In this document: one piece after another, positions 50,462 to 59,112 of the stretch
Layout: each line of letters begins with the position of its first letter
Numbering within the stretch: position 1 is the first letter of the stretch
NCBI GenBank assembly: GCA_033812795.1
Contig: JAPXSY010000006.1
Location: 20,581 to 84,580 of the forward strand
Length of the DNA: 64,000 nucleotides
Direction: 5' to 3'
Source of the DNA: JAPXSY01 sp033812795
GTDB taxonomy: Bacteria; Verrucomicrobiota; Kiritimatiellia; RFP12; UBA1067
Notes under the pieces: model-generated
Database searches by the model: none
The model's input: only the letters and a program-made list of their open reading frames with translations
What the model was told of the DNA's origin: nothing
Program-made: the position numbers and the translations under genes

Positions 50462-52830
50462 CCCTCGGCGCAGGGACGGTCTTTAACGTCGACGGGGGCG
50501 TGACGCTTAACGTGAAGATGATTTCCGTCGGCACGGGGGCGCGGATTACCGGCACGGGCACGATTGCCTTCCCCAACCTCTCCATGATCCCCGAGGGCGT
50601 GATCGCCTCTTCGGTGAAGATCGGGATCGCGGGCGTCAGCGGCGGTCTCGTACACGGCGAGATCGTCCCCGCCGTGGTGGGCGATCCGGCGTTTTGGCTG
50701 GACACGGCTGCGGCAGATTCGCTTGTCACAGAGGAGAACGGCGCTGTGACGAACGTCGTGCGCTGGAACGACTGCCGCAAGGCATCGCCGGATGACGGCT
50801 ACATGTTCGCGACGAACTGCTGGGCAAAACCAACGCTCGCGAACATGCTGATTCAGAATTACACTCACCGGTCAGAGGGAGCCCGGATCAACAGTTTCAA
50901 CCGCAACTACGTGAGGATCGTCGCGAATCCCGCCTCGCTGGCCCACTGCGAGGCGCTCGTGTGGAGCCGGAAGCTGACGGGGATCAAGTCCGTTTTCCTC
51001 GTGATGAGCGCGGCGGACGGCGGCGGATGCGTTCTCGGCAACACGGCCAAGCTCGGCGACTTCGGGCGCGGCGCCACGGGGCAGGCCGCCATTTTCTATT
51101 CCGGAACCGATGCCTCGCCGGAGAAGGTGTACAAGGCGCCGATGTACATAAACGGCGTCAAGGTCGTCAACCATTTCACGTTCGGTCCGTACACGGGTTT
51201 CCCGAACAACTGGCGCCCCTTCCTCTTCGAGGTGCATCCGACGGCGGACGGCGGCGAGGCGGACGCCTTCGGCATGCAGGGGACCAACCGGCTCGATCTC
51301 GCGGGCGGACAGCGGATCTTCGAGTGTATCCTCTACACGAACGAGCTCACCCGCACCGAGCAGGCGCAGGTGGCCGACTACCTCACGCGCAAGTGGTTCA
51401 ACGCCTGCTACGGCGGCGCGTACGCGCTGGACGAGGCGGAGGAGACAATCGACGCGACGACGTTCGACCGTCTCGACATCGTGTCCGGCGATTACGCGGT
51501 GGAGGCGATTACCGGCACCTCTTTCGTGAAAACCGGCGCGGGCGGGATGTATGTCGCCTCGCTCACCGGCGGCACGGATCTCACAATCCCGGAAGGTTCG
51601 ATGGTGATCTCCTCCGCGAAGGCGGCGAGCTTCGCGAACCTGCCGGTGGACGACAGCGGCGTCTACATGCACCTCGACGCGAACAACCTCGAAGGTTCCA
51701 CAATGAGCGAGATCGACGGCAAGGGTGAATGTGTGAAAATCTGGAAGAGTCTCCGCGGCGCCACGCTCCGCACGGCAACGAATTTCTCCACCAATCACCC
51801 GGCGCTGAAGACGACAGGCGGCTCCGCGCGCATGAAAGACGGCATGAAGTACGTTGACCTCGGCGAATTCCGGGAAGTGCCGACGACAACCGGATACGGT
51901 ACCGTGAACGCCAATTGCGGTGAGACGTATCACTTCGTGAAGTCCGACGGCATCCGTGCGATGTTCATGGTGTTCGGCGGCACCGGTCCCCTTGTAGGGA
52001 ATAATGGCATTTATCAAAATTATGGGGAGGGCGGCCTCTACCGCGGTGACAACGCGGCCGCACTGGGACCGGCGGCGCCGCTGATCTATCCCAATGGCTG
52101 GTATGCGAATTCCTATTCGCTCGCCAAGGGGTACTGTACATACGTGAAGGTAAACGGTGTTGAAACCGATCCGACGACAACGGGGCTCGACAACGATCTC
52201 AATGTCATCTCGCTCAGGACCTACATCGATCCGGTGAGCGCCTCGGCTTTCAACTGTATCCACTACAACAACAAGTTCGGTGGCGCGCAGTATGGCGAGG
52301 TGATGTTCTACACACGGCCGGTGTCGCGTCCCGAGGCGCACCGCATCGAAACGTACCTTCGTAATAAGTGGTGCCGGGAGGGTTATTCAACGGCCGGTTA
52401 CGAGGCGGCCGTGGCGGGCAAGGTGATGCTGGGGACGAACGCGATGCTGAAAGTGGTGGGCGGCGAGCCGCTCACGGCAACGGGTCTCGGCGGCGGTGGC
52501 ACGGTCACGGGTGACGTGACACTGCAGAACAATGCGGAGCTGACGGTGGTGATCACCGACGGGGTGGCGTCCTCTCAGACGATCGAAGGTGAACTCGTCC
52601 TCCCGGTGAACGGCACGATCAAGGTCGTCGGCGATTTCACCGGCCTCGCCTTTGGAGATTCCGATGTCTTCAAGTCTGCCTCGATCCATGCGTCGACCGA
52701 TCTGAGCGGATGGGGCCGCAATCTCACCCAGGTTGTCCATCCCGAAAAGCGCAACGTCTCCTTCAGGGTGGTCGAAGGCGCGATCCGCATGACGGTCAGC
52801 AAGTCGGGAACGACATTCATCCTCCGGTGA
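50458..52830 (+). CDS. LamG-like giant secreted surface protein, 3' part (frameshifted)
   Basis: The continuation of the previous gene; the same frame is open from about 50336. It contains repeated-looking segments: two LamG/concanavalin-like modules, recognisable from VPAVVGDPAFWLDTAAADSL, then VYMHLDANNLEGSTMSEIDGKGECVKIW, each followed by 'FECILYTNELTRTEQAQV' or 'VMFYTRPVSRPEAHRIETYLRNKW' segments. Such repeats suggest carbohydrate binding or surface display. The C-terminus (GAIRMTVSKSGTTFILR) shows no sorting signal I recognise. It has no signal peptide of its own, so it is functional only if joined to the 5' part. Full length would be about 1,240 residues. Confidence 0.7.
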   Translation: MTLGAGTVFNVDGGVTLNVKMISVGTGARITGTGTIAFPNLSMIPEGVIASSVKIGIAGVSGGLVHGEIVPAVVGDPAFWLDTAAADSLVTEENGAVTNVVRWNDCRKASPDDGYMFATNCWAKPTLANMLIQNYTHRSEGARINSFNRNYVRIVANPASLAHCEALVWSRKLTGIKSVFLVMSAADGGGCVLGNTAKLGDFGRGATGQAAIFYSGTDASPEKVYKAPMYINGVKVVNHFTFGPYTGFPNNWRPFLFEVHPTADGGEADAFGMQGTNRLDLAGGQRIFECILYTNELTRTEQAQVADYLTRKWFNACYGGAYALDEAEETIDATTFDRLDIVSGDYAVEAITGTSFVKTGAGGMYVASLTGGTDLTIPEGSMVISSAKAASFANLPVDDSGVYMHLDANNLEGSTMSEIDGKGECVKIWKSLRGATLRTATNFSTNHPALKTTGGSARMKDGMKYVDLGEFREVPTTTGYGTVNANCGETYHFVKSDGIRAMFMVFGGTGPLVGNNGIYQNYGEGGLYRGDNAAALGPAAPLIYPNGWYANSYSLAKGYCTYVKVNGVETDPTTTGLDNDLNVISLRTYIDPVSASAFNCIHYNNKFGGAQYGEVMFYTRPVSRPEAHRIETYLRNKWCREGYSTAGYEAAVAGKVMLGTNAMLKVVGGEPLTATGLGGGGTVTGDVTLQNNAELTVVITDGVASSQTIEGELVLPVNGTIKVVGDFTGLAFGDSDVFKSASIHASTDLSGWGRNLTQVVHPEKRNVSFRVVEGAIRMTVSKSGTTFILR

Positions 52831-52875
52831 TCGTGAAAACGATACCGCAGATTCGGCACCTGTAAGCAAAGGGGT

Positions 52876-52890
52876 GCGGGCTCCGTCCGC
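52876..52890 (+). repeat. Second copy of the GCGGGC-TCC-GYCCGC hairpin core
   Basis: GCGGGC TCC GTCCGC forms a 6-bp stem with one G-T pair and the same loop as the hairpin at 44740-44769. It lies between the surface-protein stop and the next gene; a short run of five T occurs about 20 bases further on, so it may help end transcription. Confidence 0.4.
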
Positions 52891-52990
52891 ATTACTTCGC
52901 CGGGGTTTTTGAGAACGAGGGGCGGTGGCGACGTTTTCAGCGCAACCCAATGTGCAAACACGCCTCCTTCGCCCCCAAGGAGAAACGCAC

Positions 52991-55090
52991 ATGACAAAGA
53001 TGAACGATACGCCCATTGCGACCGCCGTGGCTGTGTTGCTACTGGCGATAGCGTGTGCCTCGAAGGTCGCGGCGGACGAATTGCAGGACTGTGAGCTGAA
53101 GCGACTGCCGCTCGGGTCAATCTGCCCGGAGGGATGGCTCAAACACCAGCTCGACAAAATGACGGACGGCATCTGTGGGCGACTTTACGAATACGGCAAG
53201 TTCCTGAACCCCACCAACGGCTGGATCTCGCGCGCCGAGCAGGGCGAACTCGACAACCAGCGCCACTGGAACGAGGGCACCGGATGGGAGGAACAGCCCT
53301 ATTGGTTCCGTTCGTTCGTGAAGCTCGCCGCGCTGACCGGTAACGAACGGATGTTGGGCGTCTGCCGCGACTGGACGGAGAAGATGCTCGCGACGCGCGA
53401 TCCGGACGGCTGGTACGGTCCCCAGCCGCTCAAGCGGGTACGGCTTAAGGACGGGACTTTCATGCAGGACATCTGGGGCCACATGGTGATGAACGAGGCG
53501 CTCCTTTCGTGGTATGACTACTCCGGCGACCGGCGCGTGATGGCCCTGCTTTCCGGCTTCTGCGATTTCTGTCTTGCCGTTCCCGAGGACCGCTTCATCC
53601 ACCCGCCGCAGGGCAACGGTTACGCGCCGGCCTCGGGATGGCTCCCCCTCATCCAGAAAGCGCGCGCCGGCGATATGATCTCAACGCTGTTCCGGCTTTA
53701 TGACGTGACGAAGGATGCGAAGTTCACGCGGCTTTCGGACAAGGTGTGGCGGCGTTACTACGTTAAGCGCGAATCGCTCTTCCTCAACATCCACAACGTT
53801 AATTTCTGCCAGATGTTCTCCTATCCTTCGATCTACGCGCGGCGCACTGGCGATCTCGCGCTTGCCGAGGAGAGCGAGTACTGGCTGAAGCAACACTGGA
53901 TGACCTGGGGACAGATGCCGCGTTGCGCGTTCGCGGCGGATGAGAACTGCCGCGTCGGCTGTATCGATCCGCGTTACGGACTGGAGAGCTGCTCGTGGGG
54001 TGAATACGTGCGGAGCTTCCAGAACCTCTCCGACCACCGCGCCGAGACGAAGTGGGCAGACCGCACCGAGGATGTGGTCTTCAACCACGCTCCATGTGCC
54101 TACACGCCGGATTGGAACGAGGTCCACTACATCACCGCCTGCAACCAGACGGTGATTGATGCGCGCACCGACCACGACTATGCGAACCATCCGCCGATGA
54201 ATGCCTATTCGCACACTGAGTACCGCTGTTGCCTCTACAACGCGGCAATGCCGTTCCCGCTCTTCACCGAGAATCTGGTGAAGCGCGCGAGGGACGGCGC
54301 ACTCGTCTTCTGGATGTACGCGCCGTGCTCGGGGAAAACGGACGGTGTCGAATGGAAACTCGACACACGCTATCCGTTCCGCGAAACCGCCCGGCTGGCG
54401 GTGAACGCGGCGAAACCGCTTGTCCTGCGCTTCCGCGTACCCGCTTGGGCAAAGGCGTTCTCCGTCGGCGGGACCGCCGCGACACCCGGCGTGAGAATGC
54501 TGGACGTGAAGGTGCCCGCCGGCGGATCTACGCTCGACATCGCGATGAAGGCGGAGTGCGAGTTCACACCGTGGGCACGACAGAACGGCATTTCGGTCGA
54601 CCGCGGCCCGCTCACCTATTCGGTGGCGATCGGCGAGCGGTATTCCAAGGTGTCGGTGGTGAAGGGCGATAGCGGTTCCGTCATCTGGGTGGAGGGAAAC
54701 AACAACCGTGATGCCGACCGCGTCTACACCGAGATCGCGCCGACCACGCCTTGGAACTACGGCATCGATGTTACCGCGAAGCCGGTCTGGAAGGAGTGCG
54801 TGTGGAACGACGACTGCTTCGTCTCGTCCAACGCCTGCTGCGAGCTGTCGGTCCGCTGCCGACGGATCCCCGAGTGGACGCTGCAAGACAACGAACCGGC
54901 ACGGCTCCAGTTGTCGCCCGCGTATTCGAGCGAGCCGCTCGAAACGGTGCGCTTCACGCCGCTCTGCTGCCAGCGGCTCCGGCTCTCGGTGCTGCCGCAG
55001 GTTACGGACAACGCGACGCTCGGCTACCGCTGGAAAAAGGTTCCGCCGACGACGGACCGCAAAAACCGCGCGAAAATCTTCAGCCCGTAA
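52991..55090 (+). CDS. Secreted GH127-type (DUF1680) beta-L-arabinofuranosidase-like enzyme
   Basis: A 699-residue secreted enzyme. A signal peptide (ATAVAVLLLAIACASKVAA) precedes the (alpha/alpha)6 barrel. The zinc-bound active site is preserved: Glu and Cys in LESCSWGEYV (ExC) and the cysteine pair in YRCCLYN, where the first cysteine is the nucleophile in characterised GH127 enzymes. Other family blocks are WNEGTGWEEQPYWFRSF, LHNVN-type IHNVNFCQMFSYPS and LLTYS-type GPLTYSVAIGERYS. C-terminal beta domains complete the 700-residue family length. It probably removes L-arabinofuranose from plant or algal glycans. AAGGAG precedes the ATG at 52991. Confidence 0.85.
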   Translation: MTKMNDTPIATAVAVLLLAIACASKVAADELQDCELKRLPLGSICPEGWLKHQLDKMTDGICGRLYEYGKFLNPTNGWISRAEQGELDNQRHWNEGTGWEEQPYWFRSFVKLAALTGNERMLGVCRDWTEKMLATRDPDGWYGPQPLKRVRLKDGTFMQDIWGHMVMNEALLSWYDYSGDRRVMALLSGFCDFCLAVPEDRFIHPPQGNGYAPASGWLPLIQKARAGDMISTLFRLYDVTKDAKFTRLSDKVWRRYYVKRESLFLNIHNVNFCQMFSYPSIYARRTGDLALAEESEYWLKQHWMTWGQMPRCAFAADENCRVGCIDPRYGLESCSWGEYVRSFQNLSDHRAETKWADRTEDVVFNHAPCAYTPDWNEVHYITACNQTVIDARTDHDYANHPPMNAYSHTEYRCCLYNAAMPFPLFTENLVKRARDGALVFWMYAPCSGKTDGVEWKLDTRYPFRETARLAVNAAKPLVLRFRVPAWAKAFSVGGTAATPGVRMLDVKVPAGGSTLDIAMKAECEFTPWARQNGISVDRGPLTYSVAIGERYSKVSVVKGDSGSVIWVEGNNNRDADRVYTEIAPTTPWNYGIDVTAKPVWKECVWNDDCFVSSNACCELSVRCRRIPEWTLQDNEPARLQLSPAYSSEPLETVRFTPLCCQRLRLSVLPQVTDNATLGYRWKKVPPTTDRKNRAKIFSP

Positions 55091-55216
55091 TGAAACCGTG
55101 CGGCAGGTCGAGGGCTCTTCCACTCGACCCGGTTGGCAAAGCTCATCATCGTGTTCAGGACAGCACGGGGCGCGGTTTTTCGCCCGCTCCCGCTGGGAGA
55201 GGGGAACGCGATCGCG

Positions 55217-56512
55217 CTATGGCAAAGTCCTGAAAAGGCGGAAGCCAAGGCTAAAGAAGCGACTGCCCGGGGGATCTTGGTAACGGAACGCCGAACGGCA
55301 ATACGACGCGGAGTCGTACACGCTTCCGCCTCGAAACACGCGCTTCGAACCTGAATCCGCCCCGTCCGGATCCGTCCCCGTTTCTGCGCTCGTCGTGCCC
55401 CAGTTCAGACACCACTCCCACACGTTGCCGTGCATGTCGTAGAGTCCCCAGGCATTGGGGCGTTTACTGCCGACCAGTTGTGCGGCTGTCGGAGGCGTGG
55501 GGGCACTGAACTTGTACCATCCCAACGCATTCAGATGCTCGTTGGTGTTCCCGTTGTTATTGTCCTCGGTTCCGGTGTATTTCGCTTTCGTGTTGCCGTC
55601 GTTGAACACGGTCGTGGTCTTGGCCCGGCAGACGTACTCCCATTGCGCCTCGGTCGGGAGGTCGAAATCTCCGATACCGGTTTTCGCCCTCAGCCTACCC
55701 ATAAAAGATGTCGCATTCACGATTCTGTTGGATGGCCAATTCACCGCCGGATCGTCCGCATTCGCCGGATCCTCGCGGATCTCATAATAGGAGACCGTGT
55801 GTTTAGCCTGCGTAGCCGTACCGCCCGTCGTGCCCATGACATGGTCCCACTGCTTCTGCGTGACCTCGAAGACACCGGCATACATATTCTTTGTGAGGGT
55901 CACATTATCGGTTCCGTTCTGTGTGTCCCCCTGCTGGAAGGAGCCCGCCGGTACGCGCCGCAGCACCAGCTTGTCGGTCTTGTAGAGGTCGTTGGTGGTC
56001 ACTCCGGTCCAGATGACCGATTCCACAATCGTCTCTCCCACCGCATTCGTAATGGGATTGCGCATCCACGCGCCCCAGAGGCCGTTCGTGAGATCCTCTT
56101 CGTAAACATACTCGATCTGCTTGTCCGCTCCCGCCTCTTTCGTCAGGTCCACGATCATGTAGAGCGGCGGCGTTACAGGCGTGAGGGTCACTTTGAACTG
56201 TGACAAAACCTCTTCATTGGTGTACTGGCTTTGCGTCGGATCCCAGACGATCCGGCGCGCGCCCTGCCCGGAAACACCGTAAAGATCGCCGGAGAGCTCG
56301 TTGTCGCCCAGCACGAGCGGTATCGAGCCGTTGTGGGCCGTCACCGCGATATCCACCCCCTGCGTCGCATTCGCGATCACATAATCGATGTCCACCAGCT
56401 TGCTCCACGGCCAACGCTGACGCACGCTGACATGGCTGATGTCAGCCGCGAGGCTGTTCAACGCCAGACACGCCGCCAAACTCGCCAATGCCGTTTTCAT
56501 TGTTGTTGTCAT
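55217..56512 (-). CDS. Secreted formylglycine-generating-enzyme-like protein
   Basis: A 431-residue secreted protein. A signal peptide (TMKTALASLAACLALNSLAA) precedes an unrecognised beta-rich domain (about residues 25-135), then an FGE-sulfatase-type domain: VLRRVPAGSFQQGD, VFEVTQKQWDHVMG, FDLPTEAQWEYVCRA, NAWGLYDMHGNVWEW, RVFRGGSVYDSASYCRSAFR, LGFRLFRTLP. Of the two active-site cysteines of true FGE, only the second (SYCRSA) is evident, so it probably is not a sulfatase activator; such folds also serve as binding or EgtB/PvdO-like domains. The ATG at 56512 follows GGAGAAACGG. It is the second gene after the 233-residue partner. Confidence 0.8.
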   Translation of the reverse strand: MTTTMKTALASLAACLALNSLAADISHVSVRQRWPWSKLVDIDYVIANATQGVDIAVTAHNGSIPLVLGDNELSGDLYGVSGQGARRIVWDPTQSQYTNEEVLSQFKVTLTPVTPPLYMIVDLTKEAGADKQIEYVYEEDLTNGLWGAWMRNPITNAVGETIVESVIWTGVTTNDLYKTDKLVLRRVPAGSFQQGDTQNGTDNVTLTKNMYAGVFEVTQKQWDHVMGTTGGTATQAKHTVSYYEIREDPANADDPAVNWPSNRIVNATSFMGRLRAKTGIGDFDLPTEAQWEYVCRAKTTTVFNDGNTKAKYTGTEDNNNGNTNEHLNALGWYKFSAPTPPTAAQLVGSKRPNAWGLYDMHGNVWEWCLNWGTTSAETGTDPDGADSGSKRVFRGGSVYDSASYCRSAFRYQDPPGSRFFSLGFRLFRTLP

Positions 56513-56622
56513 TGCCGTTTCTCCATTCTTCTTTCTTTGACCGACATGCATCGACTTGAGACGACCTGAACCATCCCGAGTCAAAATCCCGATTTCAAAC
56601 ACACTTTAGAACTTCCCGATTC

Positions 56623-57324
56623 TCACTTCACGCTGAATATGGACCCCTCCGGCACGCGGAGGAGCGTGGCCTCCCACAGACCGGCGCTTCCCGGAAAATC
56701 AAGTGCCAGATCGAAGATACCGTATCCCCATGAGCCGTCCCGCAGTTTCCAGCCGTAGTAACCGGCGGCAGGGAGCAGGTTGGTCTGCGCGACCCCGTCC
56801 TGACGCCTGATCGACAGGCGGCTGTTCGAAGCCGGGGCGGTCGTGTTGATCCAGCGGACGTCATGCGGGATCACCGCCGCGTCCCGTACGTGCGTCCAGC
56901 GCTTATCGGCATCAGACAGAAGCACCGGCGTTTCGCCATACGCGCCTGACAAGACACTTAGCCGGGACTGTTGCACACGGATCACGGCATTTTGCGCGTC
57001 ATAAAAACGCAGGGTCAGGTCCACCACGTCCTCCTCCGACGGTACCGGGGTTGCGCTGACCTGCCAGACCCAGTTGGTCGCGGGGCGCGTAAAGACAACG
57101 GTCTGCGTGCCGCGCAGACCATCCAGCGTCAACTCCGCCCGCACGGCACTCTCGTCCCTCCACTCCCAGGACAGCAGCACCGTGTTGGTGCAGACCCTCG
57201 ACCAGTGGCCATCACGCGCGGGCGAGGTGTTGATCATTACCGGCACCGATGAGGCGGCTTGGGCCGACTGGCCGACCAGCAGCAGGGCCACCGCAACCGT
57301 TATCGCTATGTTGCCTACGCTCAT
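56623..57324 (-). CDS. Secreted protein of unknown function, partner of the FGE-like protein
   Basis: A 233-residue secreted protein (signal peptide MSVGNIAITVAVALLLVGQSAQA). The mature part is rich in aromatic and hydroxyl residues and beta-strand-like (DGHWSRVCTNTVLLSWEWRDES, RFYDAQNAVIRVQQSRLS, YYGWKLRDGSWGYGIFDLALDF), like a beta-sandwich. No family recognised. The ATG at 57324 follows GGAGGGAGGGG. It lies 110 bases ahead of the FGE-like gene and has its own promoter and a dyad at the transcription start. It may act with the FGE-like protein, but this is inference from position. Confidence 0.65.
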   Translation of the reverse strand: MSVGNIAITVAVALLLVGQSAQAASSVPVMINTSPARDGHWSRVCTNTVLLSWEWRDESAVRAELTLDGLRGTQTVVFTRPATNWVWQVSATPVPSEEDVVDLTLRFYDAQNAVIRVQQSRLSVLSGAYGETPVLLSDADKRWTHVRDAAVIPHDVRWINTTAPASNSRLSIRRQDGVAQTNLLPAAGYYGWKLRDGSWGYGIFDLALDFPGSAGLWEATLLRVPEGSIFSVK

Positions 57325-57338
57325 GTCCCCTCCCTCCA

Positions 57339-57356
57339 ATTATCATTGTTGATAAT
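57339..57356. promoter_or_regulatory. Dyad at the transcription start of the FGE-like operon
   Basis: ATTATCA and TGATAAT are perfect inverted repeats around TTGT. They cover the predicted +1 (about 57350) of the promoter at 57357-57385 and lie next to the ribosome-binding site. A repressor bound here would block initiation. Confidence 0.5.
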
Positions 57357-57385
57357 AGTAAACCGCATCCCCAGAAGCGTGTCAA
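57357..57385 (-). promoter_or_regulatory. Promoter of the FGE-like operon
   Basis: On the minus strand: perfect -35 TTGACA (57380-57385), 17 bases, -10 TTTACT (57357-57362), four of six matches. The leader to the ATG at 57324 is about 26 bases. Confidence 0.55.
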
Positions 57386-57563
57386 GCCATCGAGTTGATT
57401 TCAGTTCTGCTCTTTTTTTTCTCACGCGGAGGCGCGAAGGGTACGAGGTTTTTTGAGGGGGACGTTGTCCCGAACCGTCGAAAACACCGCACCCCGCCAA
57501 CACACGTCCGGCCTACGCCTGCGCCCCCCCCCGACGGGCCGAGGCGAGGGTAGCGCTACAGCG

Positions 57564-57741
57564 TTATGGCAAAGTTATCACAACGCGGAAGCCGTAGTCT
57601 CGGCAGGTCGAACCCGCTGATCCCCGTCTTGGCCCGGACGCACCCCATGAAACTGGACGGCCGAACCGCGGAACCCGTCGACGGCCAGTCCACCACCGGG
57701 CTGCCGTTTGTCGCCCCCCGGAACGGATTGAATATAGCCAA
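57564..57741 (-). pseudogene. Remnant of a second FGE-like gene
   Basis: On the minus strand, SPVVDWPS...SSFMGCVRAKTGISGFDLP aligns with the middle of the intact FGE-like protein at 55217-56512 (DPAVNWPS...SFMGRLRAKTGIGDFDLPTEAQW). Right after FDLP the frame changes and the sequence gives YGFRVVITLP and a TAA stop, matching the end (LGFRLFRTLP). So about 100 codons of the domain and the whole N-terminal half are missing. There is no start codon or upstream gene; this is a deletion remnant. Confidence 0.65.
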
Positions 57742-57751
57742 TTTTTTTCGG

Positions 57752-58948
57752 TTATTTTTTGAAAACCGCTTTTTTAAGCACGGTCCAGGGCAGGCCGTGC
57801 ACGGTAAGATCCGCCATAAAGGGGTCGGGATCGAACTGCTCCATGTTAAAAACCCCCTTACCCCGCCATTGACCGGTGAGCATCATTTTCGCGCCGATCA
57901 TGGCCGGCACCCCCGTGGTGTACGAGATCGCCTGAGACTGGACCTCGCGGTAACACTCCTCGTGATCGCAGATGTTGTAGATAAACACCGTCTTGCGTTG
58001 GCCGCGGGCGTTCCGTCCCCGGACCTGACAGCCGATGCAGGTCTTGCCTTTCGTCAGCGGACCGAGCGAGGCGGGGTCTGGCAGCAACGCCTTAAGGAAC
58101 TGGAGCGGCACGATATCGACCCCGTTGAACCGCACGGGGTCGATCCGCGTCATGCCGACATTCCTCAACACCTCCAGATGCTTGAGGTAGTTGTCAGAGA
58201 AACTCATCCAGAACCGCGCGCGCCGTAACTCCGGGATGTGCCGGGCCAGAGACTCCAGCTCCTCGTGATACATCAGGTAGACCTTCAGCGAACCGAGGTT
58301 TTCAGGCATCGTGAAGGAGGAACACACCGAAAGCGGTTCGGTCTCCTTCCACTCGCCATCCTCCCAGAAACGGCCCTTGGCCGTAACCTCGCGGATATTG
58401 ATCTCGGGGTTGAAATTGGTTGCGAACGGTTGACCGTGACTGCCGGCGTTGCAGTCGATGATGTCGATTTCCTCGACATGCGGCACGAAATGTTTACGGG
58501 CGTAGGTGCAGAACACACTCGTGACGCCGGGGTCGAACCCTGAACCGAGCAGAGCCATGAGACCGGCTTTTTTGAAGCGGCTATGATAGGCCCATTGCCA
58601 CTTGTACTCAAATTTCGCCTGATCCGGCGGCTCGTAGTTGGCGGTATCCAGATAGTTCACGCCCACCTCAAGACAGGCGTCCATGATGTGCAGGTCTTGA
58701 TAGGGCAGCGCCACGTTGATCACGAGATCCGGCCGGTGCCGCTTCAGCAGCCGGACCGTCTGCGGCACGTTGTCCGCATCCACCTGCGCGGTGGTGACCT
58801 TGCGCGGCAACCGTGCGGCCAGCGCATCCACCCGGGCGCGGGTTCGTGAAGCGATCACGATGTCGGTAAAAACCTCGGGAACCTGCGCGCACTTGTGCGC
58901 CACGACCGCGCCGACACCGCCGGCGCCGATAATCAGTACTTTGGCCAT
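57752..58948 (-). CDS. Saccharopine-dehydrogenase-like protein (carboxynorspermidine synthase type)
   Basis: A 398-residue NAD(P)-dependent reductase. The N-terminal Rossmann motif is KVLIIGAGGVGAVVAHKCAQ; the catalytic-domain blocks are DLVINVALPYQDLHIMDACLEVGVNYLDTAN, LMALLGSGFDPGVTSVFC and NFNPEINIREVTAKGRFWEDG. Cysteines occur in PLTKGKTCIGCQVRG. It resembles carboxynorspermidine (or carboxyspermidine) dehydrogenases that make polyamines from aspartate semialdehyde and a diamine. The partner carboxynorspermidine decarboxylase is not in the window. AAAGGATGAT precedes the ATG. It is divergent from the phosphatase-like gene with 164 bases between. Confidence 0.85.
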   Translation of the reverse strand: MAKVLIIGAGGVGAVVAHKCAQVPEVFTDIVIASRTRARVDALAARLPRKVTTAQVDADNVPQTVRLLKRHRPDLVINVALPYQDLHIMDACLEVGVNYLDTANYEPPDQAKFEYKWQWAYHSRFKKAGLMALLGSGFDPGVTSVFCTYARKHFVPHVEEIDIIDCNAGSHGQPFATNFNPEINIREVTAKGRFWEDGEWKETEPLSVCSSFTMPENLGSLKVYLMYHEELESLARHIPELRRARFWMSFSDNYLKHLEVLRNVGMTRIDPVRFNGVDIVPLQFLKALLPDPASLGPLTKGKTCIGCQVRGRNARGQRKTVFIYNICDHEECYREVQSQAISYTTGVPAMIGAKMMLTGQWRGKGVFNMEQFDPDPFMADLTVHGLPWTVLKKAVFKK

Positions 58949-59112
58949 GAGATCATCCTTTTGTGGTTGGGAATGGGGAGAGTATACACCATTTGGAGCG
59001 GGAGGTCATCCCAATCAACAAGGCGATCCTTTTCACTGGGAAAGGTGCCCGCGAAAAGGTTTTCGGATTCGAGGCTTGCATGCCGGGCCGGGTTTGGATA
59101 CAAAAGAGCAAA

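Noticed and set aside
55180..55205. CTCCC/GGGAG hairpin with a T-run near the end of the GH127-type gene
   Set aside because: The T-run precedes the hairpin on the relevant strand, so it does not make an intrinsic terminator; the opposite strand has an A-run after it.
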